A stretch of DNA of 64,000 nt from Phytohabitans sp036906915 (GTDB lineage Bacteria > Actinomycetota > Actinomycetes > Mycobacteriales > Micromonosporaceae): the NCBI RefSeq assembly GCF_036906915.1, contig NZ_JBAKHX010000006.1:139800-203799 (forward strand), written 5' to 3'. The position numbers and the translations under genes were made by a program. This document shows positions 41,652-50,960 of the stretch, one piece after another (the stretch's first letter is position 1; each line of letters opens with the position of its first letter). The notes beneath the pieces were generated by a model. The model did not search any database and was not told the origin of the DNA. It saw only the letters and a program-made list of their open reading frames with translations.

Positions 41652-42428
41652 GTGAGGGTCGCTACGTTCAACATCTGGCACGACCGCGGGCCGTGGCCGC
41701 GGCGGCTGCCGCTGATCCGGGACGAGCTGGCGCGCCTGGCGCCGGACGTGATCGGCCTGCAGGAGGTGCTGCGGGACGTCTCCGCACCCGCCGCAGTGGA
41801 CACCTGCCAGGCCCTCGCGATCGCGCGCGGCACCGGGTACCACGTCGCCTACGCCCCGGCCGCGCCGCGCGACGGCCGGGGCGGGATCTGGCAGGGCAAC
41901 GCGGTCCTGAGCCCGTGGCCGATCCGGACCCGGAACGTCATCCCCCTGCCCGGCGCCGACGTGGCCGAGCCGCGTTCGCTGCTGTACACGCTGGTCCAGA
42001 CGCCCGTCGGCGACCTGCCCGTGTTCGTCACCCACCTGGCCTGGGAGCCGCACCACGCCCCCCTGCGCCTGCGCCAGGTCGCGTACGTGGCGGCGCACGT
42101 CGACGCGCTCTCCCCGACGGGCGCGCTGCCCGCCGTCCTACTGGGTGACTTCAACGCTGAGCCGGACTCCGTGGAGATGAAATACCTGTGCGACGCCGGC
42201 TTCGCCGACGCGTGGGGCGACGCGCCGCCCGGCTACACCTTCGACGAGGCCAACGACTACGTGCGGGCCGCGGGCGAGCTGAGCTGCCGGATCGACTACA
42301 TCCTGGTACGCGGAAGCGCGGCGACCACGCTCGACACCCGGCTCGCGTTCACCTCGCCGGACCGCTCCGGCGAGGCTGCGGTGTGGCCTTCCGACCACTT
42401 CGGCGTGGTGACCGACCTGGCCTTCTGA
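41652..42428 (+). CDS. Endonuclease/exonuclease/phosphatase (EEP) family hydrolase
   Basis: 258 residues from GTG 41652. The EEP fold motifs are RVATFNIWHDRG (first metal Asn), DVIGLQEVL (metal Glu near residue 38), PAVLLGDFNAEPDS (D-x-N near 158) and the terminal WPSDHFGVV (catalytic D-H). This is a Mg-dependent phosphodiesterase or phosphatase scaffold used on nucleic acids, lipids or inositol phosphates. It lies 99 bp after a sugar importer, so it may hydrolyse a phosphorylated sugar or phosphodiester substrate; that is inference only. Confidence 0.85.
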   Translation: MRVATFNIWHDRGPWPRRLPLIRDELARLAPDVIGLQEVLRDVSAPAAVDTCQALAIARGTGYHVAYAPAAPRDGRGGIWQGNAVLSPWPIRTRNVIPLPGADVAEPRSLLYTLVQTPVGDLPVFVTHLAWEPHHAPLRLRQVAYVAAHVDALSPTGALPAVLLGDFNAEPDSVEMKYLCDAGFADAWGDAPPGYTFDEANDYVRAAGELSCRIDYILVRGSAATTLDTRLAFTSPDRSGEAAVWPSDHFGVVTDLAF

Positions 42429-42566
42429 GCCTTGTGCGCCAGCGCACGGTGCGAGCCTTTCCGCGCGCCGGCAAGCTGCGCTGCGTGACAGCATCCGCCT
42501 AGCCAACCCCGATCCCCCCGCTGTTTGACGTGGCGGAAACTCGGTTGCCACGCCGATCACGCTTCG

Positions 42567-42743
42567 ATGATTCTGAGCTTCTCGAACGCGTGGACCGCGT
42601 TCGTCGGCCGTGCCACCCCACGCCAGCTACAGGCCTTTGGGTTCCCGCCGCCGGGACACCCCTACTGGACGCCGGAAACCCTTACCGGCATGGCCATGCG
42701 CTACCCGACGCTCGACCTCACACCATGGCGCTCCAGCTCGTGA
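42567..42743 (+). pseudogene. 58-aa C-terminal fragment of an unrecognised protein
   Basis: The frame has real-protein character, for example RQLQAFGFPPPGHPYWTPET followed by MAMRYPTLDLTPW. Such a G-F-P-x-P-G-x-P-Y-W tail with a following R-Y-P-x-x-D-x-x-P helix looks like the end of an enzyme, but there is no matching N-terminal part upstream. It lies in the 324-bp gap between the EEP gene and the convergent LacI gene; the rest of that gap shows nothing I can support. Confidence 0.35.
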
Positions 42744-42752
42744 CCGTGCGGC

Positions 42753-43832
42753 TCACGACAGGCGCGGGCGGACGGAGTCGCGCAGGACCAGGTGGGTGCC
42801 CAGGGTGACGTGGGGGTAGGTGCCGCCGTGCGCCTCGTGCTCCAGCGCCAGCCGCACCGCCGTACGCCCGACCTCCTCGTGGGGCAGGTGCACGGTGGTG
42901 AGGTTGAGGTCGAGCGATGGCGGCAGGTTATCGAAGCCCACCATCGACACGTCGTCGGGCACCCGCAGCCCGTGCTCGGCGAGCGCCCGGTACGCACCAC
43001 CGGCGATGAGGTCGTTGACGGCGAAGGCCGCGGTGAAGTCGGGAGGGCCCGCCGCCAGTCGCTCCTTCATCATCCGGTGCCCCTCCTGCCACTCCATCGT
43101 GCCTTCGAGCTCCAGCGCCGGATCGTGCGGCACCTTGTACGCCGCCAACGCCTGCCGATATCCGGCGAGCCGCCCCTCGGCGGTGGTGTAGTCGGGGCGG
43201 CGGCCGAGGAACAGGATGCGCCGGTGGCCGGCGGACAGCAGGTGGCTGGTGGCCGCGAACGCGCCGCCGGCGTGGTCGTACTCGATGACGACGGCGGGCA
43301 CGCCGGGCCCGAGCGGCGGCCGGCCGCACAGCACCAGCCGCGAGCCGATCGTGGCGAGCGCGTGCGCGTACTGGCTCATCCGTTCCCGGTACTGCTCGTC
43401 GGCCACCACGTTGCCGACCAGGATGACCGCCTCGGCGTGGTGCTCGCGCATGAACTTGACCATGGCCAGCTCGCGTTCGGGGTCGCCGCCGGTGGTGCCG
43501 ATCAGGCAGAGCCGGCCCGCGACGGCGGCCTGCGTCTCCACGCCCTGGGCCACGTGAGCGTAGTGCGGGGAGATCACCGAGTTGAGCACGATGGCGACGC
43601 TCTTGCTGGGCGTGCCGGCGAGCGCCCGGGCGTGGGCGTTAGCCACGTAGTCCAGCTCCTTGACCGCGCGCATGACGCGGGCACGGGTGGCCGGCGAGGC
43701 CGGGTAGCTGCCGCTCAGGATCCGGGACACGGTCGCGACGGAGACCCCGGCGGCGTTGGCGACCTCGCGGATCGTCGACCGCCGCGGGCCGTCCGCGGTC
43801 TCGCTAGCGCGCCGCGCCACATCGCCTCCCAT
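42753..43832 (-). CDS. LacI-family regulator of the rhamnogalacturonan locus
   Basis: 359 residues. A 17-residue basic leader precedes the HTH TIREVANAAGVSVATVSRI, then the hinge and a PBP1-like sugar-binding domain (VGFDNLPPSLDLNLTTVHLP near the end). It lies 12 bp after the DUF2264 gene on the same strand, so they are co-transcribed. Two CG-centred LacI-type dyads lie in the promoter region between DUF2264 and PL26, making this protein their likely ligand-responsive repressor. Confidence 0.92.
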   Translation of the reverse strand: MGGDVARRASETADGPRRSTIREVANAAGVSVATVSRILSGSYPASPATRARVMRAVKELDYVANAHARALAGTPSKSVAIVLNSVISPHYAHVAQGVETQAAVAGRLCLIGTTGGDPERELAMVKFMREHHAEAVILVGNVVADEQYRERMSQYAHALATIGSRLVLCGRPPLGPGVPAVVIEYDHAGGAFAATSHLLSAGHRRILFLGRRPDYTTAEGRLAGYRQALAAYKVPHDPALELEGTMEWQEGHRMMKERLAAGPPDFTAAFAVNDLIAGGAYRALAEHGLRVPDDVSMVGFDNLPPSLDLNLTTVHLPHEEVGRTAVRLALEHEAHGGTYPHVTLGTHLVLRDSVRPRLS

Positions 43833-43844
43833 CCCCCGAGCTTG

Positions 43845-45665
43845 TCAATCTAGCGGCCACCGCACAGGCTTGGCAGACCCCACCGGCCAGCGCGTGTACG
43901 CGAGCGCGGCACCAAGCTCCAGCTCGACCCGCTCGCCGTCCGGAAACGTCACGCCCACCCGGTCGCCGTCGACCGTCACCGCGACGGACTCGGCGAGCGC
44001 GTCCGGGGCAGCGCGGTCGCCGGTGAGCGCGACGAGCGAGACGTAGACGGCGCTGTCGCCGGGGTGGGCGGGCGCGGTCAGGTACGGGGTGGCGGAGCAG
44101 GCGCCGTATGCGTTGGCGTCCACCGCCCGCGCCACGGCAGCCTCGCCGAAGCCGTGCAGCCCGACGGCGACGCTCGACAGCCCGTCGGGTCTCGACACCC
44201 GCGCCCAGCACGCTCCGGTGTGGACGGCTGGCGGGCGGGCGTCGGCCAGTGCGTACCCGCCGTCGCGCACCGCCCAGCCGGCCGGCGCGGTCACCCGGTG
44301 CGCGCGGACCTCCCAGGGTCCCCGCACGGCCGACGCCGTCACCACCCGCACCGCCCCGTCCTCGTACGCGGAGGCGGCGAACCGGTCGTGCGTGGCGAGC
44401 GGCTCGATGCGGCGGCGGCGCGAGACGGTGCCGTCCGGCGCCACGACGGCGAGGTGGCCGTCGACGGCGCGCGCGCTGGCGTCCTCACCTGTCTCCGGCG
44501 CGGCGTGCGAGGCGTACCCGAACCGGAGGTAGTGCGGGTCTTCGAGACCGCCGGCGGCCAGGTGCCGCGCCCGGTCGCTGCCGTGGTTGACGAGGCGCAC
44601 GACGCCGTCGTGGCGGGTGGCGTGCAGCAGCCAGCCGGGACCGGACATCGCGACCACCCGGTCGCCGTCGTCGATCGGGGCGGCGCTCTCCCGAACCGTC
44701 CACACCGGATGGTCGGCCGGCAGCAGCAGGCCGGCGAACGCCTTGCTGGCCCAGTACGGCGACGCGGGCCCCGAGTAGTGCTGGGTGGCCGGCAGGAACC
44801 GGTCGTACCAGCCGAGGCCGAGCAGCCCGCGCTCGTCGGGCACCCCGTGCTCGGCGAAGTGTCGCAGCACCCCGCTGGCGATCCGCCGGGTGCGGCCGGG
44901 CGGCAGCGGCGTGGCGTCCATGAGCTCGCCCAGCCACAGCGGCGCGACGGTGGCGAACCGGTAGCACAGCGACCGACCCTGGTGCACGGGCGCGCCATCC
45001 CGGGCGAACATGTGCTGGTACTGGTCGAGGAACGTGCGCAGCCGCTCCCGGTACAGGTCGCCGCGCTCGCGGTCGCCGGACATCCGCGCCCACAGCAGCG
45101 GGTACAGGTGCATGGCCCAGCCGGCGTAGTAGTCGAAGCAGCGCCCGTCGCCGTCGGTGTACCAGCCGTCCCCGACGTACCACTGCTCTATCCGGTCCAG
45201 CCCGCCTGCGATCTCGGCCGGGTCGTGCGGCGCGCCGACGCCGGCCAGGAACTGCTGGATCACGACGGGGAACAGCACCCAGTTGCTCTGCCAGGTCCGC
45301 TTGCCGGCGAACCCGGCCAGCCACGCTACGACCCGCTCCCGCACGGGCGCGTCGAGCCGGTCGAACAGCCACGGGCGGGTCTCGTGCAGCGCCAGCGCGA
45401 TCGAGGCGGCCTCGACGATCTGCTGCGAACAGTCCGCCGGCGCTGGCCACGCGTACGGGTGGCCGGGGTCGGTGCCGTGGGCGAGACCCTCGGCGTACCG
45501 CTCGATGAGGCCGGTGGGGGCGGCGCCGCCGGCGCCGGCGATGCGGAACGCGGCGAGCAGGAACGTGCGCGCGTACCCCTCCAGGCCGTCGCTGGCGAGG
45601 CCCGAGAGGCCGGGCCGCCCGGGCAGCCGGATCTGTGCGAAGCCGGGCGCGGCGTGCGGCACCAC
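43845..45665 (-). CDS. DUF2264 protein, putative pectin-oligosaccharide hydrolase
   Basis: 606 residues from GTG 45665, the first canonical start codon. It has an alpha/alpha-barrel pattern (GLEGYARTFLLAAFRIAG, SNWVLFPVVIQQFL, WYVGDGWYTDGDGRCFDYYA) typical of DUF2264, and a C-terminal beta domain. Family members are found in pectin and glycan utilisation loci, and the exact reaction is unsettled. Coding similarity continues upstream as YLSPFTGWTRAHWEGLADH, a conserved DUF2264 N-terminus, with no ATG/GTG/TTG in front of it before a stop. The real start may be CTG 45731 or ATC 45776. Confidence 0.8.
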   Translation of the reverse strand: MVPHAAPGFAQIRLPGRPGLSGLASDGLEGYARTFLLAAFRIAGAGGAAPTGLIERYAEGLAHGTDPGHPYAWPAPADCSQQIVEAASIALALHETRPWLFDRLDAPVRERVVAWLAGFAGKRTWQSNWVLFPVVIQQFLAGVGAPHDPAEIAGGLDRIEQWYVGDGWYTDGDGRCFDYYAGWAMHLYPLLWARMSGDRERGDLYRERLRTFLDQYQHMFARDGAPVHQGRSLCYRFATVAPLWLGELMDATPLPPGRTRRIASGVLRHFAEHGVPDERGLLGLGWYDRFLPATQHYSGPASPYWASKAFAGLLLPADHPVWTVRESAAPIDDGDRVVAMSGPGWLLHATRHDGVVRLVNHGSDRARHLAAGGLEDPHYLRFGYASHAAPETGEDASARAVDGHLAVVAPDGTVSRRRRIEPLATHDRFAASAYEDGAVRVVTASAVRGPWEVRAHRVTAPAGWAVRDGGYALADARPPAVHTGACWARVSRPDGLSSVAVGLHGFGEAAVARAVDANAYGACSATPYLTAPAHPGDSAVYVSLVALTGDRAAPDALAESVAVTVDGDRVGVTFPDGERVELELGAALAYTRWPVGSAKPVRWPLD

Positions 45666-45759
45666 CGCGTCGAGCAGGTGGTCGGCGAGCCCTTCCCAGT
45701 GGGCTCGGGTCCACCCGGTGAACGGCGACAGGTATCCGTCGCCCGGTGGAAGCGAGGTT

Positions 45760-45770
45760 AAAACGTTTGC
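45760..45770. promoter_or_regulatory. LacI-type operator at the DUF2264 side
   Basis: AAACGTTT (45761-45768) inside AAAACGTTTGC fits AANCGNTT exactly. It lies 29-100 bp upstream of the DUF2264 start, depending on which start codon is used. Confidence 0.6.
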
Positions 45771-45867
45771 AGTGATGTCTCGCAGCTTAGAACACGATCA
45801 CGGGCCGCACCAGCAGGGATGCAGGGTATTGACAGCTGTAGTTGGCCCTGGTTCCCTGCTATCTGAT

Positions 45868-45881
45868 AGTAAGCGTTTCCA
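45868..45881. promoter_or_regulatory. LacI-type operator at the PL26 side
   Basis: AGTAAGCGTTTCCA contains AAGCGTTT, again the CG-centred LacI core. It ends 18 bp before the PL26 start codon and about 100 bp from the sister dyad, a spacing that would allow both divergent promoters to be shut by one tetrameric or two dimeric repressors. Confidence 0.6.
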
Positions 45882-45898
45882 CGTGAAGTGGAGTCTCC

Positions 45899-48637
45899 AT
45901 GCCCCAGATCCCCCGCCGCAGTCTCCTCATGGGCGCGGCCATCGCCGGCGCGGCGAGCCAACTGCCCCTCTCGTCCGGGCCAGCCGCGGCGAGCGCCACC
46001 GCAAGAGGCCCGCAAGCCGCTCGCGTCCTCGACGAGGGTGTGCCCCTGCGCTGGCTCGACGGCGGCGCACCCCAGGCCCTCGTCGGCGCGACCTGGGGCG
46101 TGCCGTGGCCGCGTGGCGCGCTCACCCGCGTCCATCAGCTCTCCCTGGCCACCACCGACGGCACCGCCGTGCCCGTGCAGTCCTGGCCCATCGGGTACTG
46201 GCCGGACGGCAGCGTCAAGTGGACCGCCCACGCCATCGGCACCGAGGTGCCGGCCGCCGAGCAGTACGTTCTGCGCCCCGGCACCGCCGCCGCCCCCGCG
46301 ACCCCGCTGCGCGTCACCGAGACCGCCAAGGAGGTCACGGTCGACACCGGCGCCATCCGCTGCGTCATCGGCAAGCATGGCCGGGTGCTGGTGCCGTCGA
46401 TCTCGCGCGGCGACCGCGTCGTCGCCACCGGCGGCACCCTCGTGGCCCTGCGCAAGAACTCCCCCGGCGAGGCGGAGAACGGCAGCACGCAGCAGGAGAA
46501 GTTCGTCTCGGAGATCCAGAAGGTGACCGTCGAGCAGCGCGGCCCGGTGCGCGCGGTGGTGCGGGTCGAGGGCAAGCACCGCGCCACGCGCGGCAGCCGC
46601 GCCTGGCTGCCATTCACCATCCGGCTGTACCTCTACGCCGGCAGCGACGGCATCCGTATGGTGCACACGTTCATCTTCGACGGCAACGAGAAGAAGGACT
46701 TCATCAGCGGCCTGGGCGTGCGGTTCCAGGTGCCGATGACCGACCTGCCGCACGACCGTCACATCCGCTTCGCGGGTGACGGCGACGGCGTGCTCGGTGA
46801 GGCGGTCCGCGGCATCACCGGCCTGCGCCGCGATCCGGGAGCGGCGGTACGCCAGGCGCAGATCGCCGGCCAGCGCCTGCCTGATCCGTCCACCTGGGAC
46901 ACCCGAGTGACCAGCCGGCTGCACCTGATCCCGGCGTGGGGCGACTACAGCCTGCGCCAGCTCTCCGATGGTTGCTTCGACGTCCGCAAGCGCACCGCGG
47001 CCGGGCACGGCTGGGTCCAGGTCGACACCGGCCGCCGCGCGGGCGGCCTCGGGTACGTGGGCGGCGTCTCCGGCGGGCTCGCGTTCGGCATGAAGGACTT
47101 CTGGCAGCTGCACCCGACGCAGCTCGACATCCGGGGCGCCGCAACCGACAGCGCCGAGGTCACCGCCTGGCTCTGGTCGCCCGACGCCACCCCCATGGAC
47201 CTGCGCTTCTACCACGACGGCATGGGCCAGGACACGTACCCCGAGCAGCTCGAGGGCCTGGAGATCACGTACGAGGACTACGAACCCGGCTTCGGCACCC
47301 CGTACGGCGTCGCCCGCACCACCGAGCTGTCTTTCTGGGCCCTCGGCAGCACCCCGTCAGCGGCGCGGTTCGCCCAGCTCGCCGACGCGGTGCGCACGCC
47401 GCCGCTGGTGGTCGCCCCGCCGGCCGCCCTGCACGCCGCCGGCGTCTTCGGCGACTGGAGCCTCGTCGACCGCAGCACCGACCCCCGCCGGGAGATCGAG
47501 GACCGGCTGGACTTCCTGTTCGACTTCCACCGCAAGCAGGTGGAGCAGCGCTCCTGGTACGGGTTCTGGAACTACGGCGACATCATGCACTCCTACGACC
47601 CGGACCGGCACGTGTGGCGGTACGACGTGGGCGGGTACGCGTGGGCGAACTCGGAGCTCTCCCCCGACCTGTGGCTGTGGTACCAGTTCCTGCGCTCGGG
47701 ACGCGCCGACGTGTTCCGCTTCGCGGAGGCGATGACCCGGCACACCGGCGAGGTCGACGTCTACCATCTCGGCCAGTGGCGCGACCTCGGCACCCGCCAC
47801 GGCGTGCTGCACTGGGCCGACAGCGCCAAGCAGCTGCGCATCAGCACGGCGATCTACCGCCGCTTCTACTACTTCCTCACCGCCGACGAGCGCACCGGCG
47901 ACCTGATGCGCGACCTCGTCGACGGCGACCGGACGTTCCTGGTCCTCGACCCGATCCGCAAGATCCGCACAGGGCCGTACGAGCCGGACCCGCACGCGCT
48001 GTCGATCAGCACCGGCACTGACTGGAGCGGCCTGGCGGCGGCCTTCCTCACCGAGTGGGAGCGCGGCGGAGACCCGATCGCACTGCGCAAGCTGGTCAAC
48101 AGCGCGCGCACCATCGCCGCCATGCCGAACGGCTTCATCCAGGGCAGTGGACTGTACGATCTGGACACCGGCACCTTCGCGCCCGCCGCGCCGGCCGTGT
48201 CGGTCGGGTCGCTCGGTTCGGTGTTCGGCCTCGTCGAGGTCTGCAGCGAGCTGATCGACCTGCTGGATATACCCGAGTTCACCGACGCCTGGTTGCAGTA
48301 CTGCCGGCTCTACAACGGCACGGCGGCCGAGCAGACCGCCGAGACCGGCCAGTCGTTCGGCAACCTCAACCTGCGCCAGGCGCACTCGCGGCTCACCGCG
48401 TACGCCGCCGCCAAGACCGGCAACGCGACCCTGGCGGCGCGGGCGTGGCAGGAGTTCTACACCGGCCACGCCGGCTACCCGCGCAACGCGCCCTGGCGGG
48501 CCACCCGCGTCGAGGGTCCCGCCGTGCTCAAGCCGATCGACGAGGCCAGCTTCGTGTCCACCAACGCCAGTTCCCAGTACGGCCTGGCGGCGATCCAGTG
48601 CCTGGCACTGGTCGGAGAACACTTGGGGCAGTCATGA
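45899..48637 (+). CDS. PL26-like exo-rhamnogalacturonan lyase (PcRGLX/YetA family)
   Basis: 912 residues. A Tat-like signal (IPRRSLLMGAAIAG) indicates folded export. The N-terminal beta-sandwich contains GVPLRWLDGGA and VPWPRGAL, typical of the PcRGLX/YetA-like first domain. The middle beta-rich and the C-terminal alpha/alpha-barrel part (WYGFWNYGDIMHSYDPDRHV, WANSELSPDLWLWYQFLRSG) complete the family layout. These enzymes release disaccharides from the ends of rhamnogalacturonan-I by beta-elimination. The start follows an LacI-type operator, and the stop overlaps the PL11 start (ATGA). Confidence 0.85.
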   Translation: MPQIPRRSLLMGAAIAGAASQLPLSSGPAAASATARGPQAARVLDEGVPLRWLDGGAPQALVGATWGVPWPRGALTRVHQLSLATTDGTAVPVQSWPIGYWPDGSVKWTAHAIGTEVPAAEQYVLRPGTAAAPATPLRVTETAKEVTVDTGAIRCVIGKHGRVLVPSISRGDRVVATGGTLVALRKNSPGEAENGSTQQEKFVSEIQKVTVEQRGPVRAVVRVEGKHRATRGSRAWLPFTIRLYLYAGSDGIRMVHTFIFDGNEKKDFISGLGVRFQVPMTDLPHDRHIRFAGDGDGVLGEAVRGITGLRRDPGAAVRQAQIAGQRLPDPSTWDTRVTSRLHLIPAWGDYSLRQLSDGCFDVRKRTAAGHGWVQVDTGRRAGGLGYVGGVSGGLAFGMKDFWQLHPTQLDIRGAATDSAEVTAWLWSPDATPMDLRFYHDGMGQDTYPEQLEGLEITYEDYEPGFGTPYGVARTTELSFWALGSTPSAARFAQLADAVRTPPLVVAPPAALHAAGVFGDWSLVDRSTDPRREIEDRLDFLFDFHRKQVEQRSWYGFWNYGDIMHSYDPDRHVWRYDVGGYAWANSELSPDLWLWYQFLRSGRADVFRFAEAMTRHTGEVDVYHLGQWRDLGTRHGVLHWADSAKQLRISTAIYRRFYYFLTADERTGDLMRDLVDGDRTFLVLDPIRKIRTGPYEPDPHALSISTGTDWSGLAAAFLTEWERGGDPIALRKLVNSARTIAAMPNGFIQGSGLYDLDTGTFAPAAPAVSVGSLGSVFGLVEVCSELIDLLDIPEFTDAWLQYCRLYNGTAAEQTAETGQSFGNLNLRQAHSRLTAYAAAKTGNATLAARAWQEFYTGHAGYPRNAPWRATRVEGPAVLKPIDEASFVSTNASSQYGLAAIQCLALVGEHLGQS

Positions 48638-50871
48638 AACGACTCGTAACGGTCGCGTCAGCCGTGACCCTCCTGTCGGGCGTCGGAGTCTTCGTCGCTC
48701 TCAACGCATCCGCCGCGACCACGCGATACGAGGCGGAGACCGCGCCGGCCACCTGCGACGGCACCATCGCATCGAACCATTCGGGGTACTCCGGCAGCGG
48801 GTTCTGTGACACCAACAACGCCGCCAACGCGGCCGTCCAGTTCACGGTGAACGCCGCCGCCGCCGGATCGGCCACAGTAGACATCCGGTACGCCAACGGC
48901 GGCGGCGGCGGGCGCCCCGCCGACGTCAGCGTCAACGGCGCTGTCGTACAGGCGGCGTTCGCCTTCGACGCCACGAGCGCCTGGAACGCCTGGTCCACCC
49001 GCTCGCTGACGGTGAGCCTCAACGCGGGCGACAACACCATCCGGCTCGCCGCCACGACGGCGAACGGGCTGGGAAACATCGACTACGTCGACGTGACGAC
49101 CGGCGGCACGACCCCGACCACGCCACCGCCTTCGGGCGTCCGGCAGATGGAGAACCTCGGCCGGGGTGTCGTCGCGGTGCGCTCCGGCGCCAGCAGCGTC
49201 CTCGTCGCCTGGCGCCTGCTCGGGCTCGACCCGGATGGCATCGGCTTCAACGTGTACCGGTCGACGGCCGGCGGCACGGCGGTCAAGCTGAACGCGTCCG
49301 TCCTGACCGGCGGCACAAACTACACCGACACGACGGCGAATTTGGGGCAGGCGAACGCCTACCACGTGCGCCCGGTGGTCGGCGGCGTGGAGCAGGCGCC
49401 GAGTGGCGCCTTCACGCTGACCGCCAACCACGCCACCGAGCCGGTGGTCCGGGTGCCGTTGCGCTCCGGCGGTATGGTCAAGTTCGTCTGGGTCGGTGAC
49501 CTCGACGGCGACGGCGAGTACGACTACGTGCTCGACCGCCAGACGTCGCCGCAGACGATCGAGGCCTACCGGAGCAACGGGCAGTTCCTCTGGTCGGTCA
49601 ACATGGGGCCGAACAGCACCAACCAGAACAACATCGAGGGCGGGTCCGCGACGGTCAACGTCGGTCACAACGACGGCGTCACGGTCTACGACCTGGACAG
49701 CGACGGCCGTGCGGAGGTTGCCGTACGGATCGCCAACGGCGTGCGGTTCGGCAACGGCACCACGTACAACGGCCTGAGTGACAACACCCGGCAGGCCATC
49801 GCCATCCTCGACGGCATGACCGGGGCGCCGCGGGCCACCTCGCCGGTGCCGACCGACTACCTGTCCGACGGCCCGATGTACGCGCGCTTCGCGGTCGGCC
49901 ACCTCGACGGGGTCAACCCGAGCCTGGTCGCGTACATGAAGAACCGGATCGGCTCCGGCAACTTCAACCTCATGTTCAGCGCCTGGCGGTTCACCGGCAG
50001 CGCCCTGACCATGCAGTGGAAGTTCCTGCGCGGCAGCCAGAACCTGCCCGACGGGCACAACACCCGGGTGATCGACGTCGACGGCGACGGCAAGGACGAG
50101 ATCGCCGAGATCGGGTTCGTGCTGAACGGCAACGGCACCCTGAAGTACTCGCTGGCGCCCCGGGGCGTCGTCCACGGCGACCGCTTCCACATCGCCAAGA
50201 TCGATCCCAACCGGGCCGGCCTGCAGGGCTACGGCGTACAGCAGGACAATCCCAGCGGGCTGCGCGACTACTACTACGACGCGGCAACCGGAAACATGAT
50301 CTGGCAGCACGTCGAGGCCGGCACCGCAGACGTCGGCCGGGGCATGGTGGGAGACATCGACCCCCGGTTCCCCGGCATGGAGGTCTGGGCCTTCTCGGGT
50401 CTCTACAACGCGCCCAGCAACCGGCTCACCCAGTCCAACACCTCCCTGCGGCCGTGGCCCCAGACGGGCCTGTTCTGGGACGGTGACATCACCATGGAGC
50501 TGCTGAACGACGGCAAGATCGAGAAGTGGAACCCGAACGCCCCGACCGGCACCAGCAGCGTGCCGCGGCTGGTGACCACCTCGAGCTACGGTGCGGTCGA
50601 CGCCAGCCAGAACGTCCAGCCCACGTTCCACGGTGACATCCTCGGCGACTGGCGCGAGGAGGTCGTGTACACCAACGCCAGCTTCAACCAGCTGATCATT
50701 TTCACGACCAACCAGCCCACCAGCACCCGGCTCTACACGCTGGCGCACAATCCCGCCTACCGCAACGACATGACGGTCAAGGGCTACATGCAGTCCCACC
50801 ACGTCGACTACTTCATCGGCAACGGCATGACCCAGCCCCCGAGGCCAAACATCACCTACGCCGGAGGCTGA
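48634..50871 (+). CDS. Secreted PL11 rhamnogalacturonan lyase with N-terminal CBM
   Basis: 745 residues from ATG 48634. Signal peptide (cleavage near NASAA, about 27), then a CBM35-like beta-sandwich of about 120 residues (YEAETAPATCDGTIASNHSG, ending NIDYVDV), a short Thr/Pro linker, and the PL11 eight-bladed propeller starting RQMENLGRGVVAV. Repeated calcium-type loops D-x-D-x-D-x are visible (VGDLDGDGEYDYVLDRQ, YDLDSDGRAEV, IDVDGDGKDEI). It cuts the rhamnogalacturonan-I backbone internally and works with the PL26 exo-enzyme encoded immediately upstream. Confidence 0.93.
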   Translation: MKRLVTVASAVTLLSGVGVFVALNASAATTRYEAETAPATCDGTIASNHSGYSGSGFCDTNNAANAAVQFTVNAAAAGSATVDIRYANGGGGGRPADVSVNGAVVQAAFAFDATSAWNAWSTRSLTVSLNAGDNTIRLAATTANGLGNIDYVDVTTGGTTPTTPPPSGVRQMENLGRGVVAVRSGASSVLVAWRLLGLDPDGIGFNVYRSTAGGTAVKLNASVLTGGTNYTDTTANLGQANAYHVRPVVGGVEQAPSGAFTLTANHATEPVVRVPLRSGGMVKFVWVGDLDGDGEYDYVLDRQTSPQTIEAYRSNGQFLWSVNMGPNSTNQNNIEGGSATVNVGHNDGVTVYDLDSDGRAEVAVRIANGVRFGNGTTYNGLSDNTRQAIAILDGMTGAPRATSPVPTDYLSDGPMYARFAVGHLDGVNPSLVAYMKNRIGSGNFNLMFSAWRFTGSALTMQWKFLRGSQNLPDGHNTRVIDVDGDGKDEIAEIGFVLNGNGTLKYSLAPRGVVHGDRFHIAKIDPNRAGLQGYGVQQDNPSGLRDYYYDAATGNMIWQHVEAGTADVGRGMVGDIDPRFPGMEVWAFSGLYNAPSNRLTQSNTSLRPWPQTGLFWDGDITMELLNDGKIEKWNPNAPTGTSSVPRLVTTSSYGAVDASQNVQPTFHGDILGDWREEVVYTNASFNQLIIFTTNQPTSTRLYTLAHNPAYRNDMTVKGYMQSHHVDYFIGNGMTQPPRPNITYAGG

Positions 50872-50891
50872 ACCAACCGCGAAGGCCGATG

Positions 50892-50939
50892 GCGGCGGCA
50901 GACACCCGGGGCGTTGCGCCACCGAGTGTCTGCCGCCGC
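50892..50939 (+). terminator. Hairpin terminator of the PL26-PL11 operon
   Basis: GCGGCGGCAGACAC and GTGTCTGCCGCCGC form a perfect 14-bp stem around a 20-nt loop that can extend pairing. It begins 20 bp after the PL11 stop. Confidence 0.8.
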
Positions 50940-50960
50940 TGGAACGACAGGAGAAGCGTC

